From Podarcis raffonei (Eukaryota; Chordata; Lepidosauria; Squamata; Lacertidae), in contig NC_070614.1 of assembly GCF_027172205.1 (NCBI RefSeq), positions 38,818,001 through 38,882,000 of the forward strand: a DNA stretch of 64,000 nt. The letters run 5' to 3'. The translations under genes were made by a program, and so were the position numbers. The stretch's first letter is position 1, and every line of letters starts with the position of its first letter. The notes under the pieces were generated by a model. It saw nothing but the letters and a program-made list of their open reading frames with translations. It ran no database searches and had not been told where the DNA came from. Shown here one piece after another: positions 12,401 to 21,400 of the stretch.

Positions 12401-15400
12401 CTTGAAGCCACAAACATGAGTCTGACCAAACTGCGAGAGGCAGTGGAAGACAGGAGTGCCTGGCCTGCTCTGGTCCATGGGATCACGAAGAGTCGGACAC
12501 GACTAAACGACTAAACTACAACAAGGATTTGAACTCTGGTCTCCCAGATCCTAGTCTGGCACTCTAACCTCTGTGCCACACTGGATGTCAGTGCCCCATT
12601 TCCGATTTTGCCTAATGTCTCCCCATCCTTTACTCAGAGTCTCTTGCAAGGAAGCCCTGACAGATTAGGTTGTGTGAAATTACAAACTTAAAGCTGTTTT
12701 CCCCACCCCAAACTGTGGCACTTTTAATTTTTCTTCCCCCGCGGCTCCCCCAGAATAAATGGCAGCTTTGCAGAAAAACAGCAACAACCACCAGTCACCT
12801 TATATTTTGGCCTATCAGTGCCTGTTAGCCAGAGTGGTTTCATTTTTTACCTCCACTGTCAGAGGCACCATTCCTCTCAATACCAGGCACTGGGAATCAC
12901 AAATGGCACGAGTTGCTGTTGCTCTCATGTCCACCTTGCAGGCTCAGCTGCGGTGAGAGCAGGATGTTGGACAAGACGGGCCATTGGCCTGGCCCAGTAG
13001 ACTCCAATTGCGTTCATGCAGAAATGTACAGCTAAGTAATTTTTGTCTCTGGACTGAACAGAGGCTGTAGATGGCCTTGTGGAGTCCTTCACCCCCTTCA
13101 AAACATGGTGGCACAGCCTTGCTTCCTTTGGCAGGTGTGTGTGCGCGCGCGCTACTGCCCACCCAGTGGAGCGATGCCCCCTGGGTCTTGAACCCCCAAG
13201 CCCTGCCCTGGTGGTGCAGCAGGTGGGCCGGCAAAGGATAGCCAGAGCACTCTTCTGTGCCCAGTGTAGAAAGCGAGTCTGCCCTTAAAGGAGAACAGTC
13301 CCTTCCTGCAACACCCCAAGCATGGTAATGTAGCGAGCGGCAGGGGTGGCCGAACTCTCCATCCTTCCTCAGCCTGGATTGTAGAGAAGGTAACTTTCCT
13401 GGCCTTAATAATAATGCATTAATAATAATATATTATAGCCTGCCCATCTGACTAGGTTGCTCCAGCCACTCCTAGGCAGCTTACAACGTAATAAAAACAC
13501 AGCAAGGCACCACACATTAAAAAACTTCCCAGTACAGGAAGTTGTGTAGTAGTTGTTTATCTCCTCGACATCTGATGGGAGGGCGCTCCACCGGGAGGGC
13601 ACCGCTACCGAGAAGGCCCTCTACCTGGTTCCCTCCAACTTCACTTCTTGCAGTGAGGGAATCACCAGAAGGCACTTGGAGATGGCACATCTATCTGTGC
13701 ACATAGGACACAGTGCAACCTTGCCTCTCATTACCCTAAGCAGTCCTGATCTCCCTCATGTGCCATGCAAGTTATGCGCTCTTTCATCCGTGTCCCAGAT
13801 TGCAGTGCAGGCGGCTTTTCGTTTCATTCCCCAGAACCCTGTGGGAGCCACTGAGGACGGAGCCAAGTTCCTGTTTGCACAGCCCTGCCTCTTCATCAGC
13901 CAAGTCTCCTCGTGGATTGCATTCATTCTCAGGACAAAACATTCCCATGGGTATCTCCTGCACGTGCCTTTCCCACTGTTTTCTCATAAAACTGGATACC
14001 TGTGTGCATACTCTGCCCTCAACACAAGAAGGAAGGGGAACAAAGTTGCTGCTATCATTTCTTGTGAAGCATTTTTCTCCCTGTGGCCTGGCTCACTTGG
14101 GGGCATATAGGCCTCTGGGGTTGTTGGACTACAGCTCCCATAATCCTTTACCACAGGCTGCGCTGGTTGGGGCTGATGGGAGTTGGAGTCTAACGACGCC
14201 AGATTCAGGAATGCTGCTTTTACCTCATGAGAGCTAGTCCTGACCTTTGGGCCCTCAGAGAACAAATTTTTCTGTCTTATTATGAGTCCCCTTAGCCGCC
14301 TTATCTTCAGGTTAAACGTGCTCTTCAACCTTTCCTTGTAGGACTTGTTTTCCATATCCCTGACTATCGTTTCCCATTAAACATGTTTTTATTTGTCACA
14401 AAGGTTGGCCACGCACAAAACCCTTCATCTGCAGTCCACATATTCTACATATTTTACATATTCTTGATTTACCTGCCCATTGTGGCTAGTGAAAAGGGTC
14501 ACTGAAGTGGGCGATGCCTCGCTTCAGGAGTGAGTTATGCCCACCCCTTAAAGAGGTCCTCCCTGGACCCAGAGGCTTAAAAAGGGGGGGGGGCTCCAGT
14601 CCCTTATATGCTTTATATGTAAGATGACAGTTTTTAAAAATGCAAATTCCTGGTTGGGTGGGGGAGGGTGGATATTAAATGGAATCAGAGAAGGCACTGA
14701 GGGAAGATTTAACTCTTCTCTGCTCCCCCTGTCAGCAACAAAACTATTACAACAGGGAGGAAATTGTAGAGAATCATAGAATTGTAGACTTGGAGGGGGA
14801 CCCTGAGGTCATCCGGCCCAACCCCCTGCAATGTTTAAGTTGCCTCTCGCTGTTTTGACCCCTAATGCCTTCCCCTCCCCAAAGTATCCCAAAATTTTGA
14901 AGTTTGGCTCAGAGGAATACCCTGAGGATGAATACTCTATCTCTACATCTCTTTAAATTCATCTTGTTCCTCTTTGTATTGAAATGGACACAAGTTCTGC
15001 TCGTTGGGTGTTCCCTCCAGAATTATGAAAGGACTTAAAGGTACCTGAAAGTCTTATGAAAGCCTTGCGCCACTGAATGCAACTTGCCGCGACCTTGGCA
15101 GCACAGTGAAGTGCTACCTTCATTTTAGGTACAGCCCAGAGAGCGTTTGGCCTCCCGCTCGGCATAACCAGTTATGCTCTGTGGATATTTCCAAATTAGT
15201 ATCTGCCTTCCAAGATGGATTAGTTATTTTGGAGCCTCAGGCTGCAGAGCTTCCTTCCTTAGTTATTAAGGCTTCCTGCCTGCCTGGGTGCTTTTTTATC
15301 TCATGTGTTTTTGCCCTTGGAAAACTAGCGGGAAGTCTAGTGGTGGGGATTCCCATTTCTAGGTCACAGCCTCATGCCAGGAACAGCGTTTCGAGATGAT

Positions 15401-18400
15401 TCCAGCGGAGACTATAGAGCTACACCATGCTTTTAAAAACACATGGTTTCCCCCAGAGAATCCTGGGACTTGCGGGGTTGTTTTTTCCCCTGCCACAGCA
15501 TTGCAGCCCTGGAGCCAAAGCCAGCCTGCTACCTTCTTCTCAGCCAGACTTTGCAGTTTAGTTAAAAGGGTTCTGGGAATTCTAGTTCTCTGAGGGCTGA
15601 GCTACAGTTTCTTTGCTTTAAATGTATGGTGTAGCTCGGCTAAGAGGAAGGCGCTGGGTGTGCAGGTTAGCGAGGGATGATACTCTTGTAAGGAATGGCT
15701 TTAAAAAGACAAGCAACCTATATAAGGCACCTATATAAGGATGAGGAGGAGTGATACTTCCCCCGCCCTGAAAGCTAAAGGTGGCATGGCAGCTATCATT
15801 AGTCACGGTGAGCAAACACAGTTTTAATTTCTGTCTCAATTACACTATTTGTGGTTAAACATTATTTCTGGGTTTTCGATGCCCTGTAAAGGCTAGCAAA
15901 GGTGAGACCGCGGTTTTTGAAAAAAAGCACATACATGAATGAAAACCACAGGAAATGATGGCTCTCAGTATCACCTTTAACTCTCCAGAAAATCTGTTTG
16001 TGGTCTAAGTGGCAGCTCCCTCCCCAGAGTCAGCTGCATATTGCAGCACCATAAGAAGTGACTGTAGAAACAAGTGACTTTAAACTAGAGGCCACTGCAA
16101 ATATGAGCTTTCCAGGGTGGGTGGGTGTCACAGTGAACGTTGTACATCCCAGTGATGAACAGAAAATGTGTCTGGGATTGCCGGTTAATGTGTAAGAATA
16201 CATGAACGCTTTCAGCCCCACCCATGAAAACTGGAAATGGTATTTGTGTGAATGTCGGCATCCACCCTTGTTTCTCTTGTGGTGCTCACTGGGGCTACAC
16301 TGTTTAGCAGATTAAATGTTCTACATTAGTAGATATAAAAAATAATTAAATCTGTTGATCAGGCTCAAGTGGCAGCAGGTTTGGAAACAAGGTCAGACAG
16401 CCTTTTAAAAACATGGTTTTTAAAGAATTCTTTATTCCTTTGTAAGAACTTGAATAAAAAATAAAGCTAAAAATACATCACTTTGAATAAACAGAGGGAA
16501 AGAACAGACCAAAGGTCCTTTAGACACACAAGATGGCTGGTTTGACTCAGCTGGGTGGAGAATGCTTATAAGTAGGTTATTTTTTTATGTGCTTACTTTG
16601 ACAACATTTTCATCCTGCCCTTCCTCCAAGGGCCTCGTACTTCTTCCACCTCCATTTAATGTTCACACCAACCCTGTGAAGTAAGGTGAGATGGAGTGGG
16701 AGTGACTTGCTCAAGGTTACATGGTCAATTTCATGGCCGAGTGAGGATTTGAACCTGGGTCTTTCCAGCACGCTAAACCCCTCTGTGACACTGGCTTGAG
16801 AAAACCATTTTTTACTACAAGTGCTTATGGAAAAATCATGGGGGGAGGCTGTGCCATTGCAGGAGAAGCATTTCCCTCTTCTCTTGCACCAAGGAAGGCT
16901 TGCTTCTACTCAGACAATTACATAGATCAACTATCAAAACAAAGAAAGCATCTTCAGAACTATTGTTTTATTCATCCAGGTAGACAGAATCAGTTCAGAC
17001 TTGGTATAATTTATTGACTAGATTTCTTTGATCAGATTTCCACTTGAGTTTTCCAGGCATTCACAGCAGGCATCTGGGATCAGCAAGCCTCCACAGGCGA
17101 AAGCTGGCAACAACCACAGTTTGGGCATTTGCCTCTGATGTATAGTTGTACCTTGGATCCCGACATTGGTACTCGGACGTTTTGGTTCCCGAATGCCTCA
17201 AACCCAGAAGTGAGTGTTCCAGTTTGCGAACATTCTTTGGAATCTGAACGTCCGACGGGCTTTCACGGCTTCCTATTGGCTGCAGGAGCTTCCTGCAGCA
17301 AATCAGAAGCCGCGCTTTGGTTTCCGAACATTTTGGAAGTCGAATGGACTTCCAGAATGGATTCCGTTTGACTTCCAAGATATGACTGTACATTGTTAGG
17401 GCATGAACTCCCAGCTACCCATGTCACATGGGAATGCATACTTGCTGTGTGAATGTCTTGCAGTGTCACGAGCATTTCTGAAATCGGTTTTGTGGTGTGT
17501 CTGTCAAATGTGTCATGCAGATATTTACTTATTTTTATTTATTAAATTTGTATACCGCCCTATACCTGTAGATCTCACAACATAAAACTACAATATAAAA
17601 AACACAAAAGACATACAAAAAATATAAACGAAGACAACCCAAAGATCCCCGGCTCCCACAACACACTTAAAAGGGCATTAGATGTCAATCAGCCAAAGGC
17701 CTGGTTGAAGGGAAACGTTTTCATCTAGTGCCTAAAAGTTGTACAGTGGTACCTCACATTACAGGCGCTTCAGGTTGCAGACGCTTCAGGTTACAGACTC
17801 TGCTAACCCAGAAATAGTGCTTCAGGTTAAGAACTTTGCTTCAGGATGAGAACAGAAATTGTGGTGTGGCAGCAGCGGGAGGCCCCATTAGCTAAAGTGG
17901 TGCTTCAGGGTAAGAACAGTTTCAGGTTAAGAACGGACCTCCGGAACGAATTAAGTACTTAACCTGAGGTACCACTGTATAATGAAGGCACCAGGTGAGC
18001 CTCTCTGGGGAGAGCATTCCACAAACGGGGAGCCTCTGCAGAAAAGGCCCATTCTCATGTTGGCCCCCTCCAGACCTCTTGTGGAGGAGGCACACAGAGG
18101 AGAGGGAAGGTCCTTGAGGAGCCAGCCCCCTCCCATGGGACTGGACTCCTATTGGCCCCTGATAGTGCGGCCAATGGTCAGATGGGAAGTGGAGTTCAAC
18201 ATTATCAGGAGGGTCAGAAGTTCCCCAGATCTGTAGTAATGTGTGAAGCTGGTTCTTGGTGCCTTAATAATAATAATAATCAGCACAGCTTTACCACCCA
18301 GGCAGCTTCTCGTTTTGCACCAGCTTACAGATGCAGCTCCAACAGGGGAAATGCAACACCTGATTTGTTCACCCTCTTCTCTCCCCTCAAACCAGAGATC

Positions 18401-21400
18401 AGCCGCAGCCTCCTGCCCCGTCCCCGTCGCCTGCTCCTGCTGCTGAACCCCTTTGGAGGCAAGGGCAATGCCCTGCAGTGGTGCCAGAATCACATCCTCC
18501 CCATGATCACGGAGGCGGACATCGGCTTCAACTTGATCCAGACAGGTGAGGTGGCAGCAGAAGGAAGGTGGCCTTCAAGGGGCAAGGGGAATGGATGCCG
18601 TGGGGGGTAAGAACACACAGAACGTGGCCATGAATTTGTCTAATTCTGTTTCAAAGCCATCTAGCTTGGTGGCCATCAACGCTTCCTGTGGATGTGGGGA
18701 GAGGAAACACAGCCTGTAGATGGATTCAAAAGTGGAGTTGGGGGGGGTAGACAAATTGGAGGAGGCTGGTTCTTATTGGTGACTCTGAGCCATACTAGCT
18801 CAATGGAGCCAGCATGTTTAGGGGCAGTCTATCTTTGAATATAAGACACCGGGGGATCTACAGAAAGGGAGGGCTGCTATCATTGTCATGCATTTGTTGT
18901 GGGGCTCTTTTTTTACCGAACTAGCTGGGCTGCCCTTAAGTACTTGAGTGAAATTCAGTTGAAAATGGGAACACAGCAATATTTGGGAACAGATACTTTT
19001 GTTTACTCCTGCCAACCTAGCAGTTCGAAAGCACGTCAAAGTGCAAGTAGATAAATAGGTACCGCTCCAGCGGGAAGGTAAACAGCATTTCCGTGCGCTG
19101 CTCTGGTTCGCCAGAAGCAGCTTAGTCATGCTGGCCACATGACCCGGAAGCTGTACGCCGGCTCCCTCGGCCAATAAAGCAAGATGAGCGCCGCAACCCC
19201 AGAGTCAGTCACGACTGGACCTAATGGTCAGGGGCCCTTTACCTTTACCTTACTTTTGTTTAAACAACAAGCAGCAGCAGTAGTAGTGGTGGTTTTGGCG
19301 GCTAGGCAAGAGCCATAGAACCTGTGAGCCATAAGTCCCTGGTTCAAATGTCGCCTCAGCCACCAACTTGCTAGGCAAACAGCAGCCTCAGTCCCTCTGC
19401 ACAGCAACGTGTGACAAAGGGGTAATAATCCTAGATTACGGAAAGAAGGTATGCAAAGCTACTTGAGCACTTAAATAGCTCTTAACTCCTAAGTAATCAT
19501 TAGCATTAAATGCTAGAAAGTTAAATGTATATTCATCTTCTAAATGTATAGCCTCAAAGCTTTCGATCACAGCACCAATAAATTATGATGCCCATGCGTT
19601 TATATTTGTATAATGCATGTATGCATGCACACACACACACACACACACACATGTATGCATGCAAATATAATTTCAGCAGCAGCAATAATAATTTCTCCCA
19701 AACAGTTTGCTGTTTCCATTCACTTGTAGACAGCCGCTTAGGACAAGACATACAGGAAAGGTCAAAATCGTCTCCTGGTGGTCAGCCACTGAATCAGTTT
19801 CTTCGGGTGGGAGTGTGGCTTTGAATTGCTACTAATCTGTATGCTATTTATTCCTTTTCTGGCCCAGAGAGACAGAACCATGCCCGGGAGCTGGTACAGA
19901 ACATCAACTTGGCTGAGTGGGATGGCATTGTATCCATTTCAGGAGATGGGCTGCTATATGAGGTATTGTTCACAAAGTGCTAGCCAAAGCACTGGCCTTC
20001 CAGCCTCCTGGAACCTTCCCCTTAGGCTACTCACTAGGGCCCATTCCTGTTAGTTGTCTCCTGAGTTGCCCTTCTGTGCTCCCTTAGAACTGTGGCACAT
20101 AAGACCCAATTCATTGCTTTGGGGCATGTGTGTGAATGTCCTGGTGTGGTTCTTCTTCTTCTTCATCTCCCCCCTCCCCCCCCAGAGTTTCTAGTCTTCA
20201 TGGGTCCAAGGGCAAGGCTGAACACTGCATCAAAAAAGCCTGACTCAGCTACTTGCAAATTAGAGCAGTGAAGAAAATGCATGATAGGCTTTGGTGCCTC
20301 TGTTTGGGTTTTGAACTTGTCATCTTCAGGGACTTTCCAGGGCCCAGGACCTGCGATTTCCCTGAGAACCAGGCCTAGAATCCCCCCCAGCCCTCCCTTT
20401 ACAAGGCACTTTGCTGGAATGGATCAAAAGCGGAAGGTCCAGCTGTCTATACAGAAGCTTCTTTGCTCTCCCAGTTCCTTAAGTGAGAGAATTTTGGGTT
20501 TCTTGGATCATGAATTTGCAGACTGCTGTTCTTGGGTGTGTCCCCCCCCCCCAACACACATCCCATTTCCTGCATTATTAGGATTGTAGGTTATTAATAC
20601 TTTCCTATCTCCTTCCTTCCTTCCAGGTTGTTAATGGCTTGATGGAACGGCCGGACTGGGAAGAAGCCATAAAAATGCCCCTTGGTATTCTCCCTTGTGG
20701 GTCTGGAAATGCAGTAGCTGCAGCCATAAACTTCAGAGCTGGGTAAGTGGGAAAGCTTAACAGATGTGCTTAGTCCACCTTCTTGCTTGTTTTTATTTTT
20801 TTTAAAAATATATTTAAATTTGTATTTGTTGTTACCAAAGTTGCTTCACATTGCTGCTTTTGGGTTGTGTTTGCACTACAAAAGCTTTTCTACAAAGAAA
20901 CCACAGCAGTGATTGTATTATTTAGTACAATTTTTAGCCCACCTTTTCCTCCAAGGAGCTCAAGGTGACATGCACACAGTTCTCACCCTCACAGCTTAAG
21001 CTGAGAGGCAGTGACTGGCCCAAGGTCATACAAGTGAGCTTTTATGGCTGAGCGGGGATTTGAACCCGGGACTCCCAGGTTCAGTACACTAACCGCTGCA
21101 CCACACGGGCTCTGCTCCACACCACTTCTGGGAAGCAGGGGAGTAGGCTATGCTTGGGGCTCCATCTTCAGCCGGACCTGATCTCTACTTTTGGATATGT
21201 AAAGGTGATGCATTTAAGAATCCCTGCAAACATGCACAGAGTGCTGCTTCTTTAGCTAATTAGGCTCCCACTCACCTGGTACTGGTTGGCAGGGCTCCCA
21301 GGCCAGATTGCAGTTTCAGAGCTGACTGTTCTACTTGCTGCAGTAATTTTGAGCAAGTAATTTTGCATTCTCAAGGGTAGGGAGCAAGTTACATCAGCAG

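Larger units (their letters stand above)
3405..18395 (+). other. SPHK2: SPHK2 intron 2, 15 kb, repeat-rich
   Basis: This is the largest intron of the gene. It contains CR1, Bov-B and L2-like LINE pieces, SINE-like repeats and several fold-back DNA elements, listed separately. Between them (roughly 5050-8160, 9100-9800, 14230-14760 and 15640-16600) I see no exon, RNA gene or named repeat. A perfect PAR-bZIP half-site palindrome TTACGTAA lies at 10799-10806. Confidence 0.8.
18546..19867 (+). other. SPHK2: SPHK2 intron 3
   Basis: Contains a truncated Squam-type SINE, a MIR-like SINE and a CA microsatellite, listed separately. The remaining sequence shows no exon or RNA gene. Confidence 0.7.

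Noticed and set aside
12048-12405. Reverse-transcriptase-like open frame as a possible host gene
   Set aside because: It is the C-terminal fragment of a 5'-truncated Bov-B LINE with a target duplication, not a domesticated gene.
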